From positions 1 to 29,107 of the forward strand of contig JBHIBA010000020.1 in assembly GCA_046758845.1 (NCBI GenBank): DNA of 29,107 nt, in the 5' to 3' direction. The position numbers were made by a program, and so were the translations under genes. This stretch comes from JBHIBA01 sp046758845. Its GTDB lineage: Bacteria; UBA8248; JACPRG01; G963555815. Positions 16,481-25,139 of the stretch are shown here, in pieces; the stretch's first letter is position 1; each line of letters opens with the position of its first letter. Under the pieces are notes generated by a model. The model was not told the origin of the DNA, did not search any database, and saw only the letters and a program-made list of their open reading frames with translations.

Positions 16481-18322
16481 GTGATTGTCAAGCGCTTCAA
16501 GAGCGAGGAAGAGAAAAGTCAGCTCATTTCCCACGTGGCCACACAGGCGGACACAATATGCGGAATTTACAGCACGGCCCACATGCGGAAGAGCTATTTC
16601 TACCCCCTGACGGACCCGAGGTGCATCCCGGCGGATGAAGCCACCCACATGTTGGACACCGATCATGTGGTGGGCGTTTGCCACAAAGGAAAGGCGCGGG
16701 CATACCCCCAGTTCATCATGGACTACTACCACCACCTGAATGACATCATCGGGGGAGATCCCCTCGTCCTCTGCACGTGAGACCGGTGCGGGGCTGGAAA
16801 CGCATTCAGCGGTCTGCTGAACAACAAGCGGTTTTACTGGGAGGTCTGCGGCATTGTCGTCGGCCAGGCGGGCGCCGTAGACCCGGAGACCGAAGGCCGC
16901 TGGTGGTCTCAGGAGGGTCTTTGTTACGAGGGAAAGCTAAAAGACGAGATGCTGGATTCCATTCCCGTCGTCCACAGCACGTGGGGCGAGTGGAAACAGC
17001 TTCATCCTGACCCCGAGGTCCTGGCGCAGCCTGAGGATCCGAAACACCGCGATGCCCGCGGCGGCCACGGGGCGGAAGAGTATTGGGAGCGACCGGGGAT
17101 CGACGTGCAATTCATCAAGTCGCTCTCCAAGGGGGGCCTGGACCGCCAGCTTCCGGAGAACGTCACGGTCCTGGGCGTGAACCTTCCCGGCGGTATCCGC
17201 GCTTATCCGATCAGAGACATCAAGTTGGAGGGGGGCCTCATCCATGATGAGCTGGGCGGCGTCCCCCTGCTGGTCATATCAGGGCCCGCCCCTGAAAGCT
17301 TCCATTCGGGGGTCTTTGACCGCAGGTTGGGAGACCGAGTGCTCGAATTTGAGCCTCAGGGCGAGCGGATCGTGGACAAGCAGACGGGGAGCGTGTGGAA
17401 CTCGGAGGGTCTCGCCTTCGAGGGCGAACTGAAGGGGACACAGCTTCAGCCCGTGCACTACAGTTTCACCCGCTGGCACTCGTGGATCTACCCTCACCCC
17501 GGGACCGAGATCTACAGGACCCAGCGGACGGAGGCCCCCGAGGTGGAAGAGGGGGTCTTCGGGCGGGTGCTGGAAGGGTTCCGCGAGTCGCTTCACGAAG
17601 TCCGGGTCGAGCGGGAACAGCTCGCCCTCGAGCGGCCTGTGCAGTCCGAGCGGGGGCTGGTCGTCTACATCGACGGCGACCGCTTCCTTCTCCACCACTT
17701 CGTCAGCGGGACGGCGGCGCGAGACCATGCCGTCTTCAGCCGCAAGGCCGTCCGTGCGGGGCTGTTTGTCCTGCAATCCGACCCCGAGCGACAACACGCC
17801 GACATCGCCCTCAACAACTCCAGGCTGCCGGAGGAGGACTGCCAGTGGTCGAAGCTGGTGGAGAAGCAGGATTTCATCGACCGGTTCCAGCGCTCGGCTC
17901 CCAAGGAAGAGGAGGGAGAAGACTACCCCGGCTTCAGCGATATCGTGGAAGGGCTCAACAAGAACGGGTACGACTGTTTCCCCGGGGCATCGGAGCTTCA
18001 CGCGGACATCGAACACATGTCGCCCTGGGGGTCTTACGTAGGCCTCCGTCCGGGGGAGGAGAACTGGTTCACAGTCACCATCAGGTCAATGGATCCCTTC
18101 GAGATCCACCGCTTCAAGACGGTCGAGGCGGCTGAAAAGTTCGTCGCCTTCGCCAAGGGCGCCATCCGGTTCGGGCGGTATGTCTTCTATTCGACTCCAG
18201 TGAACAAGTTCATGGTCCCAAGGTTCCGGATGGTGGACCGGCCCGAGGACAAGGTGACTTGGTCTGAGTTCCTGGAGGATGAGGACTTCAAGGGAGTCCT
18301 TCGCAGCATCATCAAGGAGTGA
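16481..18322 (+). CDS. Double-DUF3179 selenoprotein candidate, copy 2 (Sec100)
   Basis: This is identical in protein sequence to copy 1, and as far as I can read identical in DNA from start to stop, including the in-frame TGA at 16778-16780 and the following hairpin. The GTG start has the same AGGAG site; two bases just before the start differ (GAC against ATC). A 225-base gap separates it from copy 1 with no clear separate promoter, so co-transcription is likely. Keeping the TGA through duplication does not by itself prove selenocysteine, because the copies look recent or homogenised. No loss, frameshift or extra stop has appeared in either copy. Confidence 0.78.
16778..16821 (+). promoter_or_regulatory. 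UGA codon and SECIS-like hairpin, copy 2
   Basis: Same arrangement as in copy 1: UGA at 16778-16780, stem UUCAGC (16805-16810) with GCUGAA (16816-16821), loop GGUCU (16811-16815). Confidence 0.72.
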
Positions 18323-18485
18323 AGAATCAACCGGGAAAGTCGCATAGGACCAGGCACAGAAATCGGAGCAAGACCACAACATCAAAAATTCCAACTCTCG
18401 CCTGGACCGATTTCAGGAGGCTGTGTCAGACGGGTCCCTTATGGGCCCGAACCTGGCCTCCCGGGAAGATAGCGATCAGGATGAC

Positions 18486-18557
18486 GGCTGCCGGTTATAG
18501 GGCGAGGAATCGCTTCGTCTTCTTCTCTCCTTCGCGACGGGTTACCCTCCGGCAGCC
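18486..18557. repeat. Long hairpin between convergent genes
   Basis: GGCTGCCGG (18486-18494) pairs perfectly with CCGGCAGCC (18549-18557), and AGGG/CCCT and CGC/GCG can pair further inside. It sits in the 266 bases between the convergent DUF3179 copy 2 and the BMP gene and may form the 3' end of either transcript. No T-tract is evident. Confidence 0.4.
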
Positions 18558-18588
18558 GGCTGTCTGAGAGGGTCTCCTTGCGCCGCCC

Positions 18589-19578
18589 TCAGTTGGGACG
18601 GGGCTTCGGGATGAAGGGGACCTTGATCTTTCCGTCGATGACGTCCTGACGTATCCGCATCACCTTGTCTTTGACCGACTGAGGGAAGGGCCCGTGGATT
18701 TCGGAGAGGTCGGTGACGCCCGTCTTCATCGGGAGAACGATAACCCCCGGAGTGAATTTACCCGTTTTGAAATACGCCGAAGCCACATTGAGCCACGTGC
18801 CGCCCCAATCCACGAGATGAGAAGCAACCACCGCCTTGGGCGCCTGGACGCGCTGGTCCATCCCCCAGCCAATGGCCATGACGCCCCTTTGTTGCGCCGC
18901 TTGGAGTACACCATTTCCCGCAGAGCCGGCCACGTGGTAGACGACATCGGCCCCGACGCTGATAAGGGCCATGGCGGCCTCCTTTCCCTTGGCGACGTCA
19001 CTGATGGTGCTGATGTACACGATGACGCTCTTTGCAGACGGGTTGGTGGCCTTGACGCCCTCGCGAAATGCCTCCAGTTGAACAACGATGGCAGGGAAGG
19101 GGAACCCGCCGAGGATTCCGATGCTGTTTTTCTTGGTGATGAGTCCGGCGAACGCACCGGCTACGTAAGCGCCCTCGTGCGTCGCGGGTTGAAGGCTGAC
19201 GACATTGGGGACTTTGCCATCAACGTTCACCATGCCGGCCACCGCAAAGAATTTGGTCTTCGGGTACTTTTTGGCGATCCGCATAATGGGGTCGCCGAAC
19301 TCGAATCCGTGGCCAACGACGACGTCGAATCCTTGGGCGGCGTAGTTTGAAAGAGTGGAAACGAACTTGGTGGTCGGCGTGTTATCCGAGTAAGCGGTCT
19401 TGACGCCCAAACTCTCCCGGATTCGCTTAAGGCCACTGTATGCGCTCTGACTGAAGCCATTGTCGTTGATAGCGGTCGGCATGACCAGCGCGAGCCTCTT
19501 CTGCGCCCAAGCCTGGCCCCCCATGATTGCGGCAAACAGGAAAACGGCAGCCGTCATCCCCAAGAAAAACCGTTTCAT
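18589..19578 (-). CDS. BMP-family ABC transporter substrate-binding protein
   Basis: Periplasmic binding protein of the basic membrane protein (Bmp/Med, PF02608) family, which binds nucleosides or related small molecules. From the ATG at 19578 the product is 329 aa with a signal peptide 'MKRFFLGMTAAVFLFAAIMG...AWA' and mature start near 'QKRLALVMP'. Family features follow: 'NDNGFSQSAYSGLKRI', 'GFDVVVGHGFEFGDP', 'HEGAYVAGAFAGL' and 'GADVVYHVAGSAGNGVLQAA'. The in-frame extension to 19662 is rejected because GGGAGGG lies just upstream of 19578 and the signal peptide begins there. No cognate permease or ATPase of the nucleoside type is nearby, so it may serve another system or be an orphan. The ligand is unknown. 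Confidence 0.88.
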   Translation of the reverse strand: MKRFFLGMTAAVFLFAAIMGGQAWAQKRLALVMPTAINDNGFSQSAYSGLKRIRESLGVKTAYSDNTPTTKFVSTLSNYAAQGFDVVVGHGFEFGDPIMRIAKKYPKTKFFAVAGMVNVDGKVPNVVSLQPATHEGAYVAGAFAGLITKKNSIGILGGFPFPAIVVQLEAFREGVKATNPSAKSVIVYISTISDVAKGKEAAMALISVGADVVYHVAGSAGNGVLQAAQQRGVMAIGWGMDQRVQAPKAVVASHLVDWGGTWLNVASAYFKTGKFTPGVIVLPMKTGVTDLSEIHGPFPQSVKDKVMRIRQDVIDGKIKVPFIPKPRPN

Positions 19579-20069
19579 TTTTCCCTCCCCTCTCGTGCCG
19601 TTCCCCCCCGTGTGTCTGGGGAACGGGGGTTGTGAGCCCCGTACAAAAGGGCCCTGTATCATCCATGGACTTCCGGAATGATTTGCTTTTCATTTTCGGG
19701 CAAACCGGTCGTCACTTCAATCGGCAAATCTGAATCTGGCCCTTCGGCGGCCAGGTCGCACAACCCGGATTTCCCAGATTAATCGTAAGCTTTCGGCAAA
19801 GGGGCGGATGTTTCTCCAGTAAAATCAACCCGTTAGCCTCCCCGCGCCATCTTCTCGCGGGGGGCTAAATGGGTGAAGCGAAAAAGAGGCCTTGGAGGCC
19901 CAATCTTAGCCGTCGGCTCAGGGGGGAGTTCCACGGAGCCAGGGGTCGCGAGGGACGCCGGTCTGCTTGCCTGTCGCGAGCCGGATGAGGTGTTGAGACT
20001 GACGCAGGCGAGTTTTCCCCCCAGGGGGGGTCAAAGGGAGGGACGAACTGACGTCCTATGCCCGCTTCT
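19579..20069. other. Intergenic region upstream of the BMP gene
   Basis: These 491 bases hold no supported gene. They contain GC-rich inverted repeats near 19606-19630 (two competing 7-bp stems in the probable BMP leader) and a long hairpin at 19833-19868. I cannot place the BMP promoter with confidence. Confidence 0.4.
19833..19868. terminator. 13-bp hairpin downstream of the dioxygenase genes
   Basis: TTAGCC(T)CCCCGCG pairs with CGCGGGGGGCTAA over 13 bp with one bulged T and a 9-base loop. On the minus strand it is followed by GGTTGATTTTAC, a weak T-rich tail, so it may end the ligAB-type transcript. Confidence 0.35.
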
Positions 20070-20921
20070 TCAACGCCGTCCGGGTGAGCTGAGGGCGGCG
20101 CCAACGGGCCACTCCATCACCGTGATCCCCGTGAACCAGGCGGGCTCCGGTTGGTAGGCCCAAACCTTTCCCGGGGTGTTTCCGGCTGCGGCCGCAGCCG
20201 AAATCCAGTTGCGAATCTCGTTCGCCCCGTTTCCGCCGGCGTCAATTTCCTCCTGGCTCCACCCCGCGAGGCAGTCAGCCTTGCCCCGGGCGAGCAGGTC
20301 GATCGCCGCCTGGTCCCAGCCCTCACTTATCCGACCCATCTCGGGCGTCCCAATCCAGTGGGACATGGCGCCGGTGGCGAGCACCCCCACGCGCTCCACC
20401 GCGTCGTATTCCTCCAGCGCACGCCGCACGGCGAGCCCCAGATCGAAGGATCGGCCGGCGGGGGGGAGGGGGGGCGCGACGGTGTTCTGCAAGATCGGGA
20501 CGATGGGGATGGGAGGATCCCCCATCCGGTGAAGGGTGACGACGACGGAGTGGTCAACGTGAAGTTCACGGCAAAGTACCGGATCGAAACTACTGCGCAG
20601 CAATGCATTCGCCAGATAGAGACCGAGATTCGCGTCGCCCTTTCGTCCCCCATCCACTTCCGGCATCCATCCCTCGCTGGCGACGTTCCGGTGCCTGGGG
20701 GCCGCCCCGACTGCCAGCGCCGGGAAACGATCGGGGGGGAAGGCCTGGATGTGGTCATTTCCGAAGACGATTAGCGCCTCGACCCCTCGCTCGATCAAGG
20801 TTCGCCCCATCCGCCCGTAGGTCGAGAAAACCCTCTCTCGGACCTCTCGCGGAGCGTCGTCGGCCCGCGTGATAAGCAGGGGCGAGTGACTGCCGCCAAA
20901 GACAGCCTTCAGCTCAGCCAC
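20070..20921 (-). CDS. LigB-type extradiol ring-cleavage dioxygenase, catalytic subunit
   Basis: Class III extradiol dioxygenase (protocatechuate 4,5-dioxygenase beta-like), which opens catecholic rings using Fe(II) and O2. Ligand positions match the family: His12 in 'GGSHSPLL', His57 in 'FGNDHIQAF' and Glu235 in 'GANEIRNW'. The proposed acid/base His188 is in 'ATGAMSHWIG'. The 283-residue length is normal. The start is GTG at 20921, overlapping the stop of the upstream alpha-like subunit (GTGGCTGA), which implies coupled translation and a 1:1 complex. The ring substrate is not predictable. An O2-dependent enzyme suggests at least microaerobic life. Confidence 0.88.
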   Translation of the reverse strand: MAELKAVFGGSHSPLLITRADDAPREVRERVFSTYGRMGRTLIERGVEALIVFGNDHIQAFPPDRFPALAVGAAPRHRNVASEGWMPEVDGGRKGDANLGLYLANALLRSSFDPVLCRELHVDHSVVVTLHRMGDPPIPIVPILQNTVAPPLPPAGRSFDLGLAVRRALEEYDAVERVGVLATGAMSHWIGTPEMGRISEGWDQAAIDLLARGKADCLAGWSQEEIDAGGNGANEIRNWISAAAAAGNTPGKVWAYQPEPAWFTGITVMEWPVGAALSSPGRR

Positions 20922-21201
20922 GGTGCATCCCCTCTATCGATGACCCGAGAAAGGAAAGGCCTTCCAGAGCGGCCCGGAACTCGTCATCGGTGACATGGTT
21001 CCAGTGCTGGAAAAAGCGTAAGAGGTACGGGTTCACGCCCAGCAGCCACAGGGCGCGAATGTCAGGCCGGCGCACGGCGGCAATTTCCTCGTCGGTGAGG
21101 TCATACCCGGCGAGACATTTGCCGGGGTCCGTGCGGTAGGCCTCACGAAGATCAGGGAACTGGAGATCATGGACGAGCCTGTTCAGGGCAGAGACCGACA
21201 T
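20914..21201 (-). CDS. LigA-type small subunit of extradiol dioxygenase
   Basis: A 95-residue helical protein of the LigA family, which caps the active site of the LigB subunit. Visible features are 'ALNRLVHDLQFPDLREAYRTDPG' (in part 'FPDLREAYRTDP') and 'YDLTDEEIAAVRRPDIRALWLLGVNPYLL' (in part 'LTDEEIAAVRRPD'), typical of the family. The ATG at 21201 has AGAGGAAA just upstream; an in-frame start at 21294 would add 31 non-conserved residues. It is followed by ligB-type gene with an 8-base overlap, and is divergent from the ABC permease gene 178 bases away. Confidence 0.85.
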   Translation of the reverse strand: MSVSALNRLVHDLQFPDLREAYRTDPGKCLAGYDLTDEEIAAVRRPDIRALWLLGVNPYLLRFFQHWNHVTDDEFRAALEGLSFLGSSIEGMHRG

Positions 21202-21378
21202 TGATTTCCTCTTTCCCGTCCCTCTTGTTCGTTTCCTCTCCTTTGAAATTGCCAAGGGGGTGGGTCTGTGATAGAAGAGATGAGACGAAGACATAAATTA
21301 TTCTAATTCTACATCGGAAGCGAGCGAATTAACGCCTCTTCAGCGTCTTTTTCAGGGACAGGAGGGGGGAGTGTTGGA

Positions 21379-22230
21379 ATGGATCGCATCGATTTGCCGG
21401 AAATCGAAAACGATTCATTAGAGGACGTGGAGGCCAGCCCGGGTGAAGCCAAGCGAAGCGGCGTTGACTTCCTGTTCCCCATCCTATTTCTGATCCTGGT
21501 CGTTGCGGCCTGGCAGGCCGCCGTCGCGATCTTCGATATCCAGCAGATCCTCCTCCCGGCCCCCTCCGCGGTGGCCAAGTCCCTGGCCGAGGACTGGCTC
21601 TACCTTCTTCAGCATTCGTGGATAACGGGGGGAGAGGTAGTCCTCGGGTTTCTCGCCAGTGCGTTGCTCGGCGTCCCGGCGGGCATCCTGATCGTTTGGT
21701 CCAAGACTCTGGAGCGGACGCTGATGCCCATCTTCGTCACCTCCCAGACCATCCCCAAGATCGCCGTCGCCCCCCTGTTTGTGGTCTGGTTCGGAATCGG
21801 CGTCCTTCCCAAGGTCATTGTCAGTTTTCTCATTGCCTTCTTCCCGGTAGTGATCTCGACCTCTGTGGGGCTGAGGACGGTAGAGATGGAAATGATGGAC
21901 CTCATTCAATCCATGAACGCCACCAAGTGGCAGGTCTTTCGAAAAGTGCGGATCCCCAATTCGATGCCCTTCATCTTCAACGGACTGAAGATTGCGACCG
22001 CCTTTGCGACAGTAGGCGCAGTGGTCGGGGAGTTCGTCGGTTCGGATAAGGGGTTGGGTCACGTCCTCATTGTGTCCAACTCCATGCTGGAAACGCCCCA
22101 GCTCTTTGCCGCCTTGATTCCTCTTTCTTTGATCGGGGTCCTTCTGTACCTGATCATGGCGAAACTGGAGAAAGTTCTTCTTCCTTGGCATGTGGCCGTA
22201 AGGGGTGAAGAGACGATGATGACCATGTAA
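21379..22230 (+). CDS. ABC transporter permease, SsuC/TauC/ThiX family
   Basis: Inner-membrane permease of 283 aa with about six membrane segments, the first near residues 33-50. The EAA-type cytoplasmic loop that contacts the ATPase is visible as 'MNATKWQVFRKVRIPNSMP' (about 178-196). A strongly purine-rich ribosome site (AGGAGGGGGGAG) precedes the ATG. It is followed by its binding protein and ATPase in one direction, forming a complete importer. Relatives import alkanesulfonates, taurine, nitrate, pyrimidine precursors or aromatic acids; the neighbouring dioxygenase makes an aromatic ligand possible. Confidence 0.88.
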   Translation: MDRIDLPEIENDSLEDVEASPGEAKRSGVDFLFPILFLILVVAAWQAAVAIFDIQQILLPAPSAVAKSLAEDWLYLLQHSWITGGEVVLGFLASALLGVPAGILIVWSKTLERTLMPIFVTSQTIPKIAVAPLFVVWFGIGVLPKVIVSFLIAFFPVVISTSVGLRTVEMEMMDLIQSMNATKWQVFRKVRIPNSMPFIFNGLKIATAFATVGAVVGEFVGSDKGLGHVLIVSNSMLETPQLFAALIPLSLIGVLLYLIMAKLEKVLLPWHVAVRGEETMMTM

Positions 22231-22320
22231 GGGCCGGGCCGCAGGGCCCCGGTGAATTCGAGCAGAAGCCTCCCCAGAACTGGGGAGCAGCAGGGGGAAC
22301 ACCCCGGAAGGAGGCTCGGG

Positions 22321-23310
22321 ATGACAGGTAAGAAGATTTGGTCGATTGCTCTGGTTTTCGTGCTTGCCCTGGCCGGGACGGCCGTCGCAGAGAAGGTGCG
22401 GCTCCATACTGATTGGAAGATGGACGTTTCCGGGGACATTCCGCCCTTCTTTTTGGGGGTGGACCGCGGGCACTTCAAGGCCGAGGGGTTGGACGTAGAG
22501 ATCCTCGGCGGAACGGGTTCGGGGGACGCCGTAAAGGTGATCTCCGCCGGCTCCTACGAGTTCGGCTTCGCCGACTTCGGCTCTCTCATTATGGGGCGGC
22601 TTCACGGGGCCAGGGTGAAGGCCGTCATGGGCTTGCTCCAGCAAGGCGGAGGCAGCTTCATCTTCCTGAAGAAATCGGGCATCAGCAGCCCCAAGGACCT
22701 CAAGGGAAGGTCCATCGCCATGTCCCCCGGCGGTTCCGAGGACGCCAGCGTCCGGGCCTTCATTGCCAAGAACGGTCTGAGCATGCGGGACGTCAAATGG
22801 CAGTACATGCCGGGAATGGGGAAGATCTTCGCTGTCATCGGCGGCAAGGCCGACGCCACCGGGACGCTTTGGAACAAGATGGTCCCCTTCATGGAGTCCA
22901 AAGGAGTGAAAGTGGGCTACCTGCGCTTCGCCGATTACGGCGTGAACCTCCTGCACAAAGGGATCCTCGTCAACACGGGGTATTTCGCGAAGAAAAAGGA
23001 CGCCATCCGCCGCTTCGTCCGCGCCAATCAGAAGGCGTGGCTGGCGGCGGTCAAGGAACCCGAGGCGGCCGTGGATGCGTTCCTCAAATCCTTTCCCAAG
23101 CAGAAGAAGAATAAGGCCACGTTTATGAAGGTGATGCGCCATTCCCTGGCCATGATTCGCACTCCCAACAATCAGGGGAAACCCCTCGGCTGGATGAGCG
23201 CCAAGGACTGGCAGAACTCCCAGGACGTCCTCGTCAAGTACACGCCCAAGCTTGAGGGGAAGGCACTTTCGGTCAGCGAGTTTTACACCAACGAATTCAT
23301 CCCCCAGTAG
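22321..23310 (+). CDS. ABC transporter substrate-binding protein, SsuA/THI5-like
   Basis: NMT1/THI5-like (PF09084) periplasmic binding protein, 329 aa from the ATG at 22321, chosen because GGAGG lies just upstream and a signal peptide starts there ('KKIWSIALVFVLALAGTAVA'). The mature part has 'KVRLHTDWKMD', 'FFLGVDRGHFKAEGLDVEI', 'GSGDAVKVISAGSYEFGFAD' and 'ISSPKDLKGRSIAM', typical of the family. The 'W' after the first strand and the GSG turn recall ThiY and other aromatic-ligand binders. It is the middle gene of the importer. The ligand is unknown. Confidence 0.88.
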   Translation: MTGKKIWSIALVFVLALAGTAVAEKVRLHTDWKMDVSGDIPPFFLGVDRGHFKAEGLDVEILGGTGSGDAVKVISAGSYEFGFADFGSLIMGRLHGARVKAVMGLLQQGGGSFIFLKKSGISSPKDLKGRSIAMSPGGSEDASVRAFIAKNGLSMRDVKWQYMPGMGKIFAVIGGKADATGTLWNKMVPFMESKGVKVGYLRFADYGVNLLHKGILVNTGYFAKKKDAIRRFVRANQKAWLAAVKEPEAAVDAFLKSFPKQKKNKATFMKVMRHSLAMIRTPNNQGKPLGWMSAKDWQNSQDVLVKYTPKLEGKALSVSEFYTNEFIPQ

Positions 23311-23355
23311 AGGCCGGACGGGCCGACACCGACGGGAGAGCCTGACCAACTCCAG

Positions 23356-24126
23356 ATGCGAAACGCGATTGAGATCCGGGGGCTTCGGATCGTTTACCCA
23401 TCCAAGGCGGGGGCGGTACACGCCCTGGAAAACATCGGGCTGGAGGCCAAGGACGGGGAGTTCGTCTCCGTCCTCGGCCCCAGCGGGTGCGGCAAGAGCA
23501 CCCTGCTGAAGGCCGTCGCCGGCCTGCTCCCTCCCCGCCGGGGGAGCATCAGGGTCTACGACGAGCCGGTCCACGGGCCGACCCCTAATGTGGGAATCGT
23601 TTTTCAAAACCCTGTTTTGATGGGCTGGCGTTCTGTTCTTAAAAACATCATGCTCCAGGTCGAAGTTCGCGGCCTGGATCATGGCACCTACCGACAGCGC
23701 GCTTTGGAGCTCATCAAGTTGGTGGGGATTGAAGGATTCGAGAACCACTATCCCTTTCAGCTCTCGGGCGGGATGCAGCAGAGGGCCTCGATTTGTCGGG
23801 CGTTGATTCACGACCCTCCGTTACTGTTGATGGACGAACCCTTTGGGGCGCTGGACGCCCTGACCCGAGAGAGTATGAATGTGGAGTTGCAGAGAATTTG
23901 GCTGGAGCGCCGGAAGACTATCCTGTTCATTACCCACAGCATCCCCGAGGCCGTTTTCTTGGCCGACCGGGTGGTGGTCCTTTCAGAACGTCCCGGGCGG
24001 GTGCGCACGGTCATGCCCGTGACCCTTTCGCGACCGCGAGACTTGTCCACCATGGAGGATCCCGACTTCGTCCGGATGGTCGGCCAGCTTCGGCGCGAGA
24101 TGCAGTCCACAGGCAAGCTGGACTGA
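23356..24126 (+). CDS. ABC transporter ATP-binding protein, SsuB/TauB family
   Basis: Cytoplasmic ATPase of the importer, 256 aa. Walker A 'GPSGCGKST' is at about 45-53, Q-loop in 'VFQNPVLMGW', signature 'LSGGMQQR' at about 136, Walker B 'LLLMDEPFGALD' and the H-loop in 'FITHSIPEA'. It follows the binding-protein gene after 45 bases; the ribosome site before the ATG is weak. It is convergent with the SDR gene; the 230 bases between them show no clear terminator. Confidence 0.92.
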   Translation: MRNAIEIRGLRIVYPSKAGAVHALENIGLEAKDGEFVSVLGPSGCGKSTLLKAVAGLLPPRRGSIRVYDEPVHGPTPNVGIVFQNPVLMGWRSVLKNIMLQVEVRGLDHGTYRQRALELIKLVGIEGFENHYPFQLSGGMQQRASICRALIHDPPLLLMDEPFGALDALTRESMNVELQRIWLERRKTILFITHSIPEAVFLADRVVVLSERPGRVRTVMPVTLSRPRDLSTMEDPDFVRMVGQLRREMQSTGKLD

Positions 24127-24356
24127 GTGTAATCCAAATCTCCATCCCCCCAAGCCGCCCCTTCGCCCGCACGTTCTCCGAATGTGCCCCGGTGGATTCA
24201 CCGCTTGCCGCCTTCCGCGCCTATGTATCGGGGGCTCGGCGCGCGCCTCACAGAAACGACTGGAGGGGGAGGATTATAGACTGATGGCCGGTTAGGTCGG
24301 TTTCCGGCGAATGTTTGCCTGATGAAATCGTATTTCCTATCGGCGCCCCGGGAAGC

Positions 24357-25139
24357 TCAGATGAACAGGTCCCGACCGCCTCCCACAATGATGGTCTGAC
24401 CCGTAATGAAACTTGCGCGCTCCGAGGCCAGGAACACCACCATATCGGCAATCTCGCGCGGCTCCCCCCAGCGCCGCAGAAAGGTCCGGTCGACGAACCC
24501 CTTTTTCACTTCCTCCGGGTCCTTGCCCTGGTCGGCGGCCATCTTCTGGATGCGCTCGTTCCAGCTCTCCGTATAGATGAATCCCGGACAGACGTTGTTG
24601 ACGAGAATGTTGCGGGGAGACAGCTCACCGGCCAGGTATTTGGAGAAGGCGATGATGCCCGAGTTCACCAGCCCCGTCGTTAGACCGCCGGGGCCGTACT
24701 GCTTTCCGCTCAGGCCCGAAAGATTGATGACCCGTCCGCCGTCGTTTAGGTGCGGGATGGCCGCCCGCGTGCACCGGATGTGGCTGAGCAGACCCCAGTC
24801 GAGCATCTGCTGCCAACCTTTGTCCTGAAAAGATTCCACCGTCCCCGCCAGTAGACCCCCGACGTTGTTGACGAGGATGTCCAGGTTGCCGAGCCGGTCG
24901 ACAGCCTCTCGGATGAAGGCGTCACAGCCCTGCGCAGTGGCGAGGTCGACCTGAATGGCGTGGACCTGTGCGCCGGTCGCCTCGGCGATCTCTCGGGCGG
25001 CCTTCTCCAGCCGATCCCGTCCCCGGGCCGAGATGCTGACGCGCGCGCCTTCCTCCGCAAGTCCCGACGCGATTGCATAACCGAGCCCCCAACTGGCGCC
25101 GCTGACCGCCGCCGCCTTCCCCTTCAGCCCTGTCTCCAT
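24357..25139 (-). CDS. SDR-fold protein lacking the catalytic Ser/Tyr/Lys
   Basis: Short-chain dehydrogenase/reductase fold, 260 aa. The dinucleotide motif 'SGASWGLG' (13-20), 'NNVGG' (91-95) and 'PGFIYTE' are in place. By ungapped alignment from 'VINLS' to 'NSG', the usual catalytic Ser, Tyr and Lys are Gly142, Thr155 and Asn159, so the YxxxK motif is missing. It may be a non-canonical reductase, using perhaps Tyr148, or a non-enzymatic NAD(P)-binding protein. Its ATG directly abuts the livF stop, so it is probably the last gene of the Liv operon and acts on the compound that operon imports; that link is inference. Confidence 0.8.
   Translation of the reverse strand: METGLKGKAAAVSGASWGLGYAIASGLAEEGARVSISARGRDRLEKAAREIAEATGAQVHAIQVDLATAQGCDAFIREAVDRLGNLDILVNNVGGLLAGTVESFQDKGWQQMLDWGLLSHIRCTRAAIPHLNDGGRVINLSGLSGKQYGPGGLTTGLVNSGIIAFSKYLAGELSPRNILVNNVCPGFIYTESWNERIQKMAADQGKDPEEVKKGFVDRTFLRRWGEPREIADMVVFLASERASFITGQTIIVGGGRDLFI

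Larger units (their letters stand above)
16395..18327 (+). repeat. Tandem duplication, unit 2
   Basis: Second unit of the duplication, offset by 2,067 bases. Both outer flanks and the 134 bases between the units are unrelated, so the boundaries are real. Confidence 0.9.

Noticed and set aside
21484..23811. Very long minus-strand frame (about 775 codons) across the ABC transporter genes
   Set aside because: It is antisense to three well-supported genes, has a low-complexity Asp/His/Gly composition and no family match.
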